A DNA stretch of 64,000 bases from Ifrita kowaldi (taxonomy: Eukaryota > Chordata > Aves > Passeriformes > Cinclosomatidae), in contig VZRS01012043.1 of NCBI GenBank assembly GCA_013398055.1, forward strand, positions 298,052 through 362,051, written 5' to 3'. Positions within the stretch are counted from its first letter, which is position 1. The number at the start of each line of letters is the position of its first letter. Made by a program: the position numbers and the translations under genes. The notes under the pieces were generated by a model. That model was given only the letters and a program-made list of their open reading frames with translations, was not told where the DNA came from and did no database searches. Below are positions 36,961 to 49,480 of the stretch, one piece after another.

Positions 36961-37581
36961 TTAGAATAGGTAGGAAGCAGAAGCAGCTGGATTTAATTAA
37001 GAAAATTAATGATTAAGCTAGGAAACTTAAGCTGGAATAGACCTTTAAGATCTTAGAGCAGTTTGTACTTGTTTTATTGTTTATCTGATGTTTGTTCAGC
37101 TGTAGACCTAATGGGAAAATGCTACTCCTAAAAGAAAAGTTAGACAGTTATTGATTATTCTATCCGAAACCTATTCAAAAGTAATGAAGAGAGGAGTTGG
37201 GAACCCTCCAAGGTCATATGTATTGTTAAAAACTAGAGAGGTAGAAAGGTCAAAATGAGGATGAGGATGTTACTTCATCCAAAGAGGGACCCCTCCCATA
37301 ATAAGAGGACCACCGACCCATTTCATGGAACAAACCACGCATGCTTAATGACTTTTTGCTAATTTCCATACGAAGCGGGGAATGGGAGGTGACCATGTTA
37401 TAATTATGTATTTGTATTTTGAATATTTAGAATCACTATAGATAAGTAGACCTTGTACTGCTTTGTGATTTGAAGCCGTGCTCTGAGGAATGATCCTCAC
37501 GGCTTCCCAGCGCTGAATAAACATACACTTCCTAACCCTGAAGAGTTAGAGAGTCTTTGTCCGTTCCAGTTGGGTATCGAT
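36961..37581 (+). mobile_element. probable solo LTR of an endogenous retrovirus
   Basis: The right half has LTR-like order: a CGTGCTCTGAGGAATGATC stretch, CCTCACGGCTTCCCAGCGCT, an AATAAA polyadenylation signal at 37516-37521, then GAGAGTCTTTGTCCGTTCC as a U5-like segment. This resembles bird ERV LTRs as I remember them. A 5-bp direct repeat, ACTAG, flanks the proposed unit at 36956-36960 and 37582-37586, as integration would produce, giving a 621-bp LTR. The termini are not canonical TG...CA, so they have mutated or the ends are slightly off. No primer-binding site, gag, pol or env remnant is visible nearby, so it is probably a solo LTR left by recombination. Confidence 0.6.
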
Positions 37582-38109
37582 ACTAGATCTATGCCCATTT
37601 CTTGGTAATTCAATGTCAACTGAACTTGTCAATTGTCCCTCATCCTTCACAAGACCCTCTTCCCCAGGATAAGGATGCAATTTCCTGGCCTCACTGCTCA
37701 AATATCAACTCTTTCACATGGTGAAGACCCAAGTTTTCTTGCTTTCTCCTCAACTCCTTAGCGTCCTTTTTATATCTCCCTACACAAGAAAGCGAAGTAG
37801 ATCCTGCCTACCGTCAAACTTCTCCCACTTCCCACATCTTTAAATCAGGACATGAACTCATGCCCTCCATTTTGCGCTTCTCTCTTATGATCCAACCTTG
37901 CACAAGCAGACTAAGACCTCAGTTCTATAACCCCTGACATCTTTGGTGTTCCTGATGTCCATCCCAACTTATGAGTTCCCTAACATTGCTGTCTGCAACC
38001 CCAGTCACGAATTCAAGTCCCCAGATGGCAAAGCTGCTGCAGAGCGAGCACCAATTAGTTGCAACTTCACTGTTCATTAAATATTATTGCTTTGGGGTTT
38101 TTTTTTTTT
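37582..38109. other. non-coding, pyrimidine-biased stretch
   Basis: The + strand is rich in CT from about 37620 to 38010. I saw no long open frame and no repeat family. It ends in a poly-T run at 38098-38112. Confidence 0.5.
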
Positions 38110-38111
38110 TT

Positions 38112-38150
38112 GCAGATGGAGACACTGAGGTCAAGGATAAATCATCTGTT
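38112..38150 (-). repeat. weak MIR-like trace, antisense
   Basis: GCAGATGGAGACACTGAGGT resembles the reverse complement of the MIR segment CCTCAGTTTCCCCATCTGT. Only about 20 bp match well, so the call is weak. Confidence 0.3.
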
Positions 38151-41100
38151 AATTTCTAGAACACTTGGAATGTGGCTCACAGGTCAAATTCAGTCCCTTC
38201 AAACAACTAATTGGGTTGCCTGGGTCATATGAAGGACACTTGAGAAGGAAGGTGACAGAGAATGAGTTGGAAGATGGAAGAATTATTCCAGGAAACTGGT
38301 CTCTACTGTTCTCTTTACCAGAACTTTCTGCCCTACATCCCTTTGTTATCTTAATAAAAATGCGTTTCCAACTGGACCAGAATGCTGACCTCCCCCACAA
38401 GAGATTAGTGGCCCTCACTCTGTGCCAGTCCTTATGTCTGGTCCCTGACATGTGCTTACACATTTGCTAATGCAATGGGTCAGAAAGCCACAGTGCCTGC
38501 ACCTTGAACACAAACATCTCATTTCTGTTGGTTGAGGACATCAGTATGAAGGCTAAGAATATATTTAGGAACATCTTGACCCAATATTTCTCCCAGAGGG
38601 TGTGTTTTCTTTCTGTATTGTCTTTCTTTTACTTTTCATCCTCCTTCTTTAAGGTATTAGAAAGAATGTAATATGAAAATATTTGTGCTATTTTTCTTGA
38701 GTTAACAAAGATATGAGGAGAGCATGATTATGGTTACTACCTCAAGAGAGAAAATTGGTTTTGGAGGAGAAAACTTACAGGCAAAATTAAGAAATTCTCA
38801 CTTGAAGGTAATGCTGATGCTTTATAATGTTTCTGCCACAGTGTCACCATGGACACACTATCATCTTGCGGGGATGCTGGAGATGTAAGCAGCTGACATT
38901 CCGGAAGAGTCAGCTCTACATGTCACTGTAGGTCACAGAAACTAATGGGTAGCAAAAAAAGTGAAGCTTAATAAGAAGGAAAATGTTGGGTTTTTTTCAA
39001 GTGTGCTTCAGGAAAGAAGGAATATCTCTGAGCACGATAAGTTTGGAAATTATCAAAATAGTGAATAAGAGGGACAAATGTGCAAAGATGCTCAGCTGCA
39101 AGCGGGTTTTTCCTTTTTGCAGCATGGGCAGGGGTGTCTATACTAACCTGTTGTGCTCTTTACTCCCACCTAGAATTGTGCTCTACTTTTCATGAGGTTT
39201 AGTTACATGACTGAACCCTCTATCTCTGTATTTTGTGGTAAAATTGATGAATTTAGCATCCCAATTTATTAAATCCTGAAATACGGGAGATGACTACTGC
39301 TGTGAGAGTGGAGCTTGGTGTAAACCACAGAGCAGCCACAGTAATGCATTCTAAACTGCCTTGGAGCCACTGTCTTTAGGTAACTCCAGCTGAATCCCAG
39401 AAAATTCTCAGAAGGGACCTGTGTTTCTCTTTTGTAGTCTACAGATTAAAGGCTAGGTAAGGTTTCACCAAGTCTATTCAACTTAAATCCCTCTACCCTC
39501 AATGCACACAGATATATCATGTGCATCTCTGCAAGATGTATCAAAGTGACCGAGGGGTTGTGATGTTCCTACTAGTCATGGACAGAAGACTAATTTGAAG
39601 ACATTAGGAGAATTCCTACAGTGAGGCACAGGGAACCTAGCTTGTTCAAAAATTAAAAAATACAGCTAAGAAAGCAAGTGAACAAATAAAAAGAACCTAA
39701 GGTTTCAGGAAACGTCTATTGAAGAATTGAAATGCAAACCAGATCCGGGAATTTGGAGCTCTAACAACAACAAAGCTACTGAAGAAGTCTTAATTCTGGA
39801 ACAATCTCCTGGGAGAAAAAAAGCATTAATGTGCAACCTAGGTAGGGGAAATTAAAGTTACATCTGCCAGGACTGAGAGCTCACCTTTTCTTTGTATCTA
39901 CACACTTAAGTTTGGATGAATATTTGAGTTCTGCAAACCCTCAAGAAGCTTGAAAACATGGTGGCAGGCATGACCTAAACAAAAAAAGAGTTCAGAAAGA
40001 GGCAGGGAACATCTAAGCAGTGTTTTATACTTTCTAGTAGCCGAGATAGTTTCTCCCAGTTTCCGTCACTGAACATCACCCTCAACTTTAGATACCTAAA
40101 AGTGCTTTCTGCCAAGGCCAGGTTCTTACACCCTTTTCACAGGCAATGAATAAGAACTGGTGCTGCCAACAAGCATTTTTTTAAGCTTATGCTAAAGCTG
40201 CATTGGAATTTAAGTCCTCTCCAATCTCAACCATTTTGTGACTATTTTGGGATATATTATGTGACTCTGAAGGCATGTGCAAATGACAGGTACAGATACT
40301 CAAATTCTAGGTGTTCTAGGGTAGTTGAATCCATTGAAAAATAACATTTCTTTGAGGAATAGGTTATGGATTTCTCATTATCAGTATGAATACCAGCTTG
40401 CTTTAGGTATCAGCAGATTGGTTATGTAAGTATACTTGCATATTCAAATCCCACCCAGCTTTCTTTGCACTGTTTTTGTCAAAAATTCAGTGTTTCAAAG
40501 GGTTAAAATACAGGACTGATGGGGCTCTGAGTCAATTCAAACCATCAGAGATCCTTGACGCAACATTTCACTTTACCCCCACTGTGCCTGGCTGTATTTG
40601 GTGACCTTTCTGCATGGACGTTTTGTCTCAGCACTATGCAAGAAGAATGTTTATGAGGACAGGGAATAGTGTTGCCAGTAAGGAGGTCCAACCCTGTGGC
40701 CAGGGAGAAGGGAAGCAAAGATCAGGCCATCCGAGGGATGCAGGGGAGAGGGAGGGTCATTCCACCACTGTCAGAAAGCCGGACCAGTGGACTGAGGTGT
40801 GGAGAACTTGTCAGTCCTAACTTTCCCCTGATCCCAGAGGCCCATCTGACAGGGCTGACAGCCCATGATGGCTCATTGTTTCCAGCTGTGGCTTGTTTAT
40901 GCTTCTCTTTCAGCTCTCATCCCTTGCAATACACTGTCATGCCAGCTGTCCCTATATGAATTCATCCTCATTTTCCCCTCCTTGTTTGAGAACAAATTAA
41001 AAAAAGCAGAACCATGAAGTAAATAAAAAAGCGTGAAGTTTCTCCTCTGGCTGGCAACACATCCAGTAGGGGTTGTAATTTTTTTTTTCAGTATTAAAAG

Positions 41101-41871
41101 ACTGCTGTCATCTCTTGCAATTTGTGAGCCCCATCTGAGCAATGAACAGCTTGGACTTTCCTGAACTTATATTTGTTAATATTAAAAAGATCTTTGTAAT
41201 GGCTGAGAGTAAATGCTGACACTGACTTGGGTATGTGATTTTATTTACTTCCTTGATTCTTATTTATGATGGCTTGGCCACATAGTGAAGCTTCTCTGAG
41301 TACTGAAATAAAGAATCATTAGAATCAAGCAAGGAAGCAAAGTGAAATAAAGGTGATATGAATGCTGTTTGCTTGCTTATTCATTTAAATCGATTTTTCT
41401 TTACTGGCTGAGAGCACCTATCAGAAGAGCAAAGCCAAAAAGAAAAGAGAAAAGTTGACTTTGGAAGCAGATTTCTTGCAAACTATTAAGAGTTATGTCA
41501 TCTACAATATCATTGTTTCTGTCAATGGCAATGACAATTTTTTTGCCATGGATTTCAGCAGAGAATGGCAAGCATGAGAAATCAGACCAATAAAACAAAT
41601 GTCAGCAGTCATAATTAGTGCTTGCCAACTCTCATAATTTCATCAAAGTGCAGAAATCACTCATTCGCTTAAAGCTCCTAGAATCCCAATATTATGAGCA
41701 ATTTATTTTCAATAAATTATACTCTTCATGACTGTGGAAGAAATCTTGTATCAATGAATCCCAAATGGTAAAGGAATATGCACACACACCTGTAATATGT
41801 TAATTTTGCACTGATCTCATGAGTTGGCTGTGCATTGTGTGTTGAAATAATTACCAATCTCATTTGGCACA
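38151..41871. other. non-coding, nothing recognised
   Basis: Open frames on both strands at 38149-38470 overlap almost fully and encode no known domain. The stretch 40600-40900 is GC-richer than its neighbours. The block at 41350-41870 is free of repeats and has many TAAT/ATTA cores, so it could be conserved non-coding sequence. No gene is supported. Confidence 0.5.
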
Positions 41872-41925
41872 CCAGGGGCCAGATCTTCAGGTGATAGAAA
41901 TTGATCAAATACCATGGATTACAGA
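41872..41925. repeat. ancient amniote interspersed repeat fragment
   Basis: CCAGGGGCCAGATCTTCAGG followed by a TGATAGAAATTGATCAAAT run matches the end of an old amniote repeat family that begins GGGCCAGATCCTCAGCTGGTGTAAAT. About 50 bp is recognisable. Confidence 0.45.
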
Positions 41926-43885
41926 ACAGCAGCTGCATTTGCCAAGCAGCTGAAATTACTAAGTTAATTTACAAAAGTTAAAAATATCCCTCGTCATTAT
42001 GAATTGTGACATTAATGTGTATTTTATCAGGATAGATATTCTTGTGATTCTCTTGTGGTTTTGCTCTTCATCACATCTGTTTGTCTGATTTCTAATTTTC
42101 TATAATTTAAACAAATATTCTCTTTATATAGTTTTTGCTGCCTTCATCTTGTACAGACAGATTTTTTTCCTTTATTAAGATATGTTGGTGCCTTTTTCCC
42201 CACTGAGAACTCAATGCTCTTTGCAGTTCTCTTCCAACTCAGGGTATTCTAAGAACAGGTAGTATTCATTCTTGGAAAATGCTTCAAAAACCTGCAAGCA
42301 ATGAAGTTACAACCTCTCAGGAACCTGCAGTCTTTAGGCTGAGGGATCTGGGAAGTTTTTCCTGGCCTACTCTGGCAGTGTCGGGTATTTCGTGCTTTGC
42401 CTGCCTGCTGTAACCTGTTCCTCCACTTGCAAGAGAAGCAGAGAAATGTGTTACCACGCCTGGAGCAGGTCAGTTTGCTGTCCAGCTTATCAGCTTAAGC
42501 AATTAATGAACCCAAATATATGCTCCTGTTCTGTGTTGTAAATGCTGCTGCTTTAGATGGGGTCATGTCCTTGTGGACATGGTACTGACTTAAGCAAGAC
42601 AGAGGAGCCTTCACTCTTTGTCTGCATAGGCAGGACCTGATGTGGGAGCATACATGTGTCTGCCAGTGGGACTTAACCTGACCAATCAACCAGTTTTGAC
42701 TAATTAATGAGGATTTGAGGAGGGAGAATGAAAACCCCTTCATGATCTGAGCTAGTTCTTAATGCTTCACTTAAAACAAGCTTTAAAATGATGTCTTTTG
42801 GTGATGAGGGGATGTCTCAGTTGGCAGTTATATCCATGCCTTGGTTTATAAGTGGTTTTTAACTCACACTAACTTGAATTTTTAAAATTGTGCAGAGACA
42901 CTTGCAGATTATTTCCTTTTGATAAGGCTTCTTTCTCCCGCTTGATTTTTCATTAAAAATTTCTTTTGCCTTTTTTTTTTATCTTGTTTAATTTTCATCC
43001 ATTATTTTCTTTCTTCAGTTTCATGATTTTTCTTTCTCTGACTTCTCCCTCAGTATATGCATTACCCGTGTTGTTTGGACTGTGATTCACTAATGTGACA
43101 CTGGAGCAACCAAGTGAAACTTGGGTTCACTAGATACAGCCTTTCCCCAAGATTGCCACAGGTAATATGTTTTTCTTAATTTTGGAAGATGCCAGTTGGA
43201 TGTTTCCTACATAAATCTGCCATTACTCCTAACTGAGGCAAGGTCTCCCACACAGAAGGAGTAAAAGTATTATTACGTTAGTGGTGAATCACAGATTATA
43301 TTTGATCTTTCTTTTCCCACTTCACCAACAGTCCTTCCACAAGAAGCCCCTGTTGGGTTGGAATTTAGTGCAAATGAAAACTACTAAATGATCCAGTCTT
43401 ATTTGGTTTTATGTATCCCTGTTCTGGTTACCTATGGACCCTGACATGGAAAGTGACTGGCTTTTCCTTTTAGCAACTGTTGGTGCTAAAGTGGATTTTA
43501 GACTCCTGAAGAGCACAACATGAGCAGTGACTTTTCCTGCGTGGCTTGGAGACCTGTCAGATGCCTTCAGTCGTACTTGTCTCTTGTGAAGCAAAGCACA
43601 GATTGTGACAATGTGTTTGTTTTTATTCCCACTTGAAGAAAACTTTGGATGTGGAAGAAGTGATGGCAGAAAGGATATTTCTTGGCATACAAAGGCTTGT
43701 TAAAACTTTTTCATATGCAGGTGCAGCTTGCAATTCCAAAATGATGGTGAAGTTTTGTTCAGTAGCTCTGGGTGCTGCCTGGTTTTCTTTAAAACACTAC
43801 AGAAAATATTGTTTATTGTAAAATAAAACAATTTATTGTCACAGGCTTGTAAATTTAATGGGTTTATACATGTATGCACCCACAC
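41926..43885. other. non-coding, one weak CR1 tail trace
   Basis: At about 42213-42256, CTCTTCCAACTCAGGGTATTCT recalls a CR1 3' tail, but upstream support is poor. The rest shows no gene or repeat. Confidence 0.5.
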
Positions 43886-44182
43886 GTGGGTGTCAGTCTC
43901 TTCTCCCAGGTAGCAGGTGACAGGACGAGAGGAAATGGATTTGAGTTGTGCCAGGAGAGGTTTAGATTGGATGTTGGGAACATTTTTTTCACTGAAAGGG
44001 TTGCAAAGCATTGGAACAGTTGTCCAGGGAGGTGGTAGAGTCACCATCCCTGGAAATATTCAAAAAATGTGTGGATTTGGCACTGGAGGACATGGTTTGA
44101 TAATGAACATGATGGTGCTGGGTTGATGCTTGGACTTGACTAACTTAAAGGTCTTTTCAAATCTTAAAAATTCTATGATTTG
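43886..44182 (+). mobile_element. CR1 LINE 3' end, sense
   Basis: A clear CR1 3' end of about 297 bp. It reads GTCAGTCTCTTCTCCCAGGT, GACAGGACGAGAGGAAATGG, GGAGAGGTTTAGATTGGATG, TTCACTGAAAGGGTTGCAAA, AGGGAGGTGGTAGAGTCACC, CATCCCTGGAAATATTC and finally AAATTCTATGATT. The first half covers the end of ORF2 and the rest the 3' UTR. It is 5'-truncated and non-coding. The open frames at 43917-44126 (+) and 43700-44047 (-) come from the repeat. Confidence 0.93.
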
Positions 44183-46717
44183 GCTTTTTTTTAAAAAGCT
44201 TTCTATAATGTCAGGACAATAAACAGTGCCAAGATATTGAAAAAATAATCCAGCTGGGGTAGTATGTAAACTTGCAGATTTTCAAATTACCTAGTGCAAC
44301 AATACAGCACAAAAATCATATTATAATTTTAGTACATCCTTCTGGAATTTGCTTTATGTCCAGAGCCCAGGAATGACACCAGATTTTTTTTTTCCTGCTT
44401 GTGTCAGATTATCCTCATTAACATCACTTAGAAATCTATAAAATGAAAAGACTGCTGTTCCATAGACAGTCATAGAGCTTGAGAAGTGACAAACAAAGCA
44501 ACATTTGCTGAAGAGCAGACTGTCAAGCAGAAGTGACAGACAAGGCCAATTACCATATGCAAATAAGATGGCATTCATTATATAATTTAAAAAAAAAAGC
44601 TATATTTGTCAAAAGTACTGCTATTCAGAACCCATTCTCTGGCAGGATGAACCCTGTGGAGTTTCAGGTTTTATGAGCTTCTGCATCACGTTCTTTTAGA
44701 ATGGTAAAATGTATTTTTGCTCAACTCAATTTTTCCTATGGTTTCACATATTACTTTTCCCTGTTTCTCCACAGGAAAATGTTGAGTGCCTTCAAAACAG
44801 ATAGTTTATTGCCATTTTGAATCCAAACTGGTCCATCCACTCTGTTATTCCTTCCCAGAAAACTGCAGCTGCTTCAGGGAAGACACAGGTTACTCTGCAA
44901 TGAAATGGTTAGTCGCACTTCTTTTCTACTGTTCTTAGTAGGAGCCTTTGTCTGGAAGAACTCCAAAGCAATACCCCAGCTGACTTAAATGTGGTCGTAG
45001 CTTTGTTCCCTACCTTCAAAATATTGACCTAGGTGTCGTGTATGATCATGGCACGTTTCTGGTGAGAACACCAGAAACCATATTGAAATATACTTGGGAT
45101 TTGGGCGTATCTGCTCCAGTGGTGTCCATCTACAGAGTGCTTGTTCTACATTACCCTTCCCTACAGTCACATGGATCCAAGTGAATTGATGGGAGAATAA
45201 GCACATGCAGTCCCCACAGGCTTGCCTACATGTGGAAGTTATTAGGAATTAAATTAGAAGAATTTGAAGTTTGGTAGCTATTTCACACTGTATCTGATAT
45301 AGAAGCTAATATTCTGCACTTCTGAGGGATGTTGAGTTATCTTCACAGAAGCACTGAGTACTATTTCAAAATTTCTTTCCACGTATCTGGATGGGGCTGG
45401 TGTAATATTCCTGCCATCTCCCTTGGGATGGCCTAGCAATAAGCCAGATTGGAGAACTGCCTTCCAGAAAGCTTCCCTAAACAAACAATAGTTTTCTTTC
45501 AACTAGGGCTTTTATCTTAAGTTTCTCTTGGTGAGTAAGAGCGCCAGGACACATCCAAATAAAAAAATCAGGGAGGGAAATGGTTGGCCAAACACAGCAG
45601 TGAGGTGGTACAACTGATTTTTGTGGCACTGCCTTCAGCTGAGAATGGCTGTGGAAGCAAGAGGTAATGTGCAAGAAGGGAAGTTTTGGGCAGGGGAATG
45701 AAGATGTTTTCCATGTCATCTATTCTATACATGCAGCTTTAGGGGTGCAATCTGGAGAGCCACTGACAGTGGCAGCTCCTCCACAGGCGGGTGCAAGCCT
45801 TGTGATCTGAGTGACCTCTTAGAGAATCTCACTGCAGCCCACTGACTATAAACAACTTCAGTAGAGGAGACTAATGTAGATGTTCAGAAAAGCTGGAGTT
45901 TCAGTGCTGCTTCCTTCAATACAGAGGACCAATAGCTCTTGTTTAAAAGTTTCCTTTGCCAGTTTGGCTAACATAATTAGCTAATTATCACAGTAATTGC
46001 CATTCACCATGGCAGTCAAGAGTAAGTCTCTGTTGTTCTAAATCCTGTGGAGCTGATTAAGATGATCACTGACCCAGAGAGTCCATGGACTTAAGAAAGT
46101 CAGTGAGTGGTTTTCCTAGAGAGAATAAAGGCAGATTTCTGGGAATAAGATCCAGTGCTTGGATTCCTATGAGAAAAGTGCTAACATATTCACCTCTTGC
46201 TCACAATCTGCAGCATTTTTCCAAGCTTTTAGTCTCCAGAGCAGAATTATGAAAGTTATACATTCTTGTTTGCAAAGCTGCTGTCAGTGCTTTACTAGCA
46301 GTGCCCCAGTTGAGCATATTTCAGTGTGTGCAATGGCTGTATTTAGTGAAAGCAATCATGCTGACAGTCTGCATGATGGAAGCCCTAATCTGTGCGGTGT
46401 CATGCACTGAGCATCACCACGAGGGAATCTCTAGTGACTTGGTATTAATGAGAGGGAAGCAGTTGCACTGTTATTATTTTTTATGACTTATCCTGCTCCA
46501 CAGATGTTTAAGGCACTTTAAGAAACAAATAAAGCAGGTATCCCTGCTGATAACTATGCAGAGCAGCAAGGTGCAGTTGGCATCCTCATGATTCCTGATA
46601 CAGAGGGTCTAAAGAAAGAAGGCTGGGAAACAGTGAGGAGAGCACCACCTTCTAGTGCTGTCAAAGATCTGGGTAAATGGAGAGTGGTCAGCATTGTAGA
46701 CCCCTTAACAGACAGAA
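44183..46717. other. non-coding, nothing recognised
   Basis: Unique AT-rich sequence. Minus-strand open frames at 44354-44578, 44985-45206, 45278-45502 and 45477-45719 carry no recognisable domains and have no consistent exon-like spacing. Confidence 0.55.
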
Positions 46718-46824
46718 GTGCTAAAAAATCATGTAGATGTGGTTTAGTGGTGGACTTGTGTTAACAGTTGGACTCAAAGACCCTAGATGTCTTTTCCAAC
46801 CTCAAATATTCTATGATTCTATGA
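46718..46824 (+). mobile_element. CR1 LINE 3' tail, sense
   Basis: AAAAAATCATGTAGATGTGG, then TTTAGTGGTGGACTTG, then GTTAACAGTTGGACTC, then TCTTTTCCAACCTCAAATAT, ending in ATTCTATGATTCTATGA. This is the last about 105 bp of a CR1, with the terminal octamer repeat well preserved. It is 5'-truncated and not coding. Confidence 0.9.
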
Positions 46825-47337
46825 AAATTCTGCTTACTATTTCCATTACATAGTGTTTTAGTGTCTCCTTCTCCCATTTGGATCAGGGCTTCATGCACAA
46901 TTGCTATGAAGAATTAACTCTCAGGCTCACTTTTCCCACTGACACAAACCTAAATTATTCCCCCAAAACACAGAATGTAGGAAAGCAAAGAATGTATTTA
47001 CTTTGTCTCTCTTTCATGCAGAGAATATTTCATTGCAGACACTCCTCTAACAGCTAAGAGTAAAATAAAGTATTACTGTTATTAGTAAAAATCACCTCCT
47101 GATTTCTGGGCATTGCTCTATTTTCCTCTTTTGTAACTCTGTGTTGTCTGAGGATCCTGATCTGCATCATGGGCAGTGACAGAGGGATATGAAGTATATG
47201 CAGGGGACATAAGTCTTTCACCTGCTGCTAAATTTTTTAACTTAAATATGATAATTAAAAAAAAAACGCAGTCTGCATTCCAAAACTGTGGATTTCTCCA
47301 GTTATGAGTAATTTTTTTCACTTTCCTCTCTGTTTAA
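46825..47337. other. non-coding, nothing recognised
   Basis: AT-rich unique sequence between the CR1 tail and the first 289-bp repeat. A poly-A run lies near 47257-47266. Confidence 0.55.
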
Positions 47338-47626
47338 TCACCTGCTTCTGGTGCCAGCATTTGTGGTTTTCAGCTACCAATGTGTATTGAGGCTGAACTG
47401 GTATGTCCCAAAGTGAAAATTACTCCGAAACAGCAGCTCAGGAGTTGCCTACACATGCTTCATTTTCTCATGTCCTTCATGATCAAAGCCTGTTCTTTCC
47501 ATCTGACTAATGTACTAACCTTGGTCTGAATAAATGTGCACCTTCAGTCACCACTAGCAAAAGGCGCACAAAATTACTCAGGCCGGAGTACACACAGTGA
47601 AAGTGAAAGAAACCTGACAAGAGATC
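47338..47626. repeat. unidentified 289-bp direct repeat, copy 1
   Basis: This matches 49192-49480 base for base at an offset of 1854 with no indel. It has eight substitutions, at 47359, 47372, 47400, 47421, 47422, 47426, 47465 and 47615 (about 97.2% identity). The 149 bp from 47466 to 47614 are identical. The flanks differ at once on both sides. I recognise no CR1, LTR or SINE motif, and no target-site duplication or poly-A tail is visible. It could be a fragment of an unlisted transposon family or a local duplication. Confidence 0.95.
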
Positions 47627-49191
47627 ATCACTATCAGCACCGATAGTGGTTTGGCATCTCTCATGTGAGATGTCTGACCATGAATTCACCTGTGGGATCA
47701 GTGTTTCTTTCAGGAAGGTCTTTGGATGGGCGAAAGCCATAACCTCGAAATGGGGTTGTCAAGTCCTAAACTTATTCCCTCATTTGATTCAATGAGGAGG
47801 AAAGTTTGATGGTGTTCATGGTGCGCTGCAAAATATATACATTTATTCAATCATTTCTTAACTGAATGTTCTGCTTAATCTTAAAAAAATAAAATCCAAT
47901 TTGGCTTGTCTCCACTCAGTTTCCAAGAACACCTTGATTTCTTCACAGTACTGTAAATTTTACAAAGCTAACATCCCCCTCTATCCTGAATTTAGCTCCT
48001 TATCGTAAATATTGCTATGGCTCTGTCTTTACTTCATTGCTTTTTATGTGATATTACAGAACAGCTTGCAAAACATCTGGCAGTAAATGGCTTATATTTT
48101 GAGGCTATAATTTTGCATGAGGAACTTTTAGAGACATTAGTAACTTTTGGATAAAAGTCATTGTCAGAGTATAGTACTTTGTACCTTTATAAGAAGATCA
48201 GAGAAATTGCCTCATGAAACCAAAATCTTGAAAAAGTTAGGGATTTTTTTTTTTACCTTGCTAGCACAAATGATGTTATGACAGAAAGTATTGGTTCTAA
48301 ATTTGCCATAGATGTAACTTTGCATAAATTTTTTTGGTTTTGGATGAAAGAAGGATGCTATTTTCAACAGCACATACACACATCAAGTGGTTCAAGGGAG
48401 TAAAGTTTTACTGAGCTTGGTGAAGTTATGCTGATCTATAGCCTAACAACCAGTTCTGGGCACTGTAATAAAACTGAATATAGTTAAATCATACTGTAGG
48501 TAATGAAAACAGTGTCACTGTTTCATAAAACCCAGGAAAAATGTGATGGATAAGTATGCCCTGATGTTACTGCATAAACAGTGGTTTCTGGGGTCAGGAA
48601 AAAGCATGAGCATTACTGTTATGACAATATTAAAGATAAATGTGTGGAGAAGCTATTGGAATTAAAATGATGGAATAAAAAGTTTGCACTTATATCATAT
48701 ATTTATTTAATAAGTGGAACAGAACTCTTTATATAAATCTCAGAGAATTTACAGACTAGCTTGTGCAAAAAGAAAGATTATTTGGACACAACCGGCTTTC
48801 TGTTTTTTTCCTTACCCAGAAGTGTCCCCTCTTCCAGTATATGAGACAACAAAATTTTTATCTGATGTATTTGAGTCTCAGTGGTATGAAAAGACATTTC
48901 AATAGTTGTACCTTGTACCTCAAATATGGGTACAATGACCAGTTAAACATTAAATTATGTACCTTTCCTCACAATTAACTCATAACAACATGGGCTGTTA
49001 TGTTTGGTTGTTAAAACCAAAGTATTCAAACACAGAGGATCAAAATCACTGGGCTCATGGCTTTGTGAGGATTCATGACAGTAATAATAAAAAAGGTTAA
49101 TGAGCAGCATAGACATGGCACATCAAGCACAGTAAGTCACTGTCTAATCCAAAGTATTATTAAACAGTTCAAGTTTAGAATTAAGTACAAT
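47627..49191. other. non-coding, nothing recognised
   Basis: AT-rich sequence between the two 289-bp repeats. No gene or repeat family is recognised. Confidence 0.55.
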
Positions 49192-49480
49192 TCACCTGCT
49201 TCTGGTGCCAGCTTTTGTGGTTTTCGGCTACCAATGTGTATTGAGGCTGAACTAGTATGTCCCAAAGTGAAAATGGCTCTGAAACAGCAGCTCAGGAGTT
49301 GCCTACACATGCTTCATTCTCTCATGTCCTTCATGATCAAAGCCTGTTCTTTCCATCTGACTAATGTACTAACCTTGGTCTGAATAAATGTGCACCTTCA
49401 GTCACCACTAGCAAAAGGCGCACAAAATTACTCAGGCCGGAGTACACACAGTGAAAGTGAAAGAAACCCGACAAGAGATC
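49192..49480. repeat. unidentified 289-bp direct repeat, copy 2
   Basis: Second copy of the element at 47338-47626. The + frame 49075-49383 enters it from unique sequence, and the matching frame in copy 1 is also open over the shared part. Both frames close at the same place just after a CTTGGTC motif. No domain is recognisable, so coding origin is unproven. A TGAATAAATG motif is present in both copies. Confidence 0.95.

Noticed and set aside
38149..38470. Overlapping frames of about 100 codons on both strands
   Set aside because: Nearly full antisense overlap and no domain on either strand, as expected by chance.
39180..39260. Possible MIR-like element
   Set aside because: Only a CTCTATCTCTGTATTTTGTG stretch resembles MIR, and the flanks do not follow.
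43700..44126. Open frames on both strands near 43.9 kb
   Set aside because: They are mostly translations of the CR1 3' end at 43886-44182.
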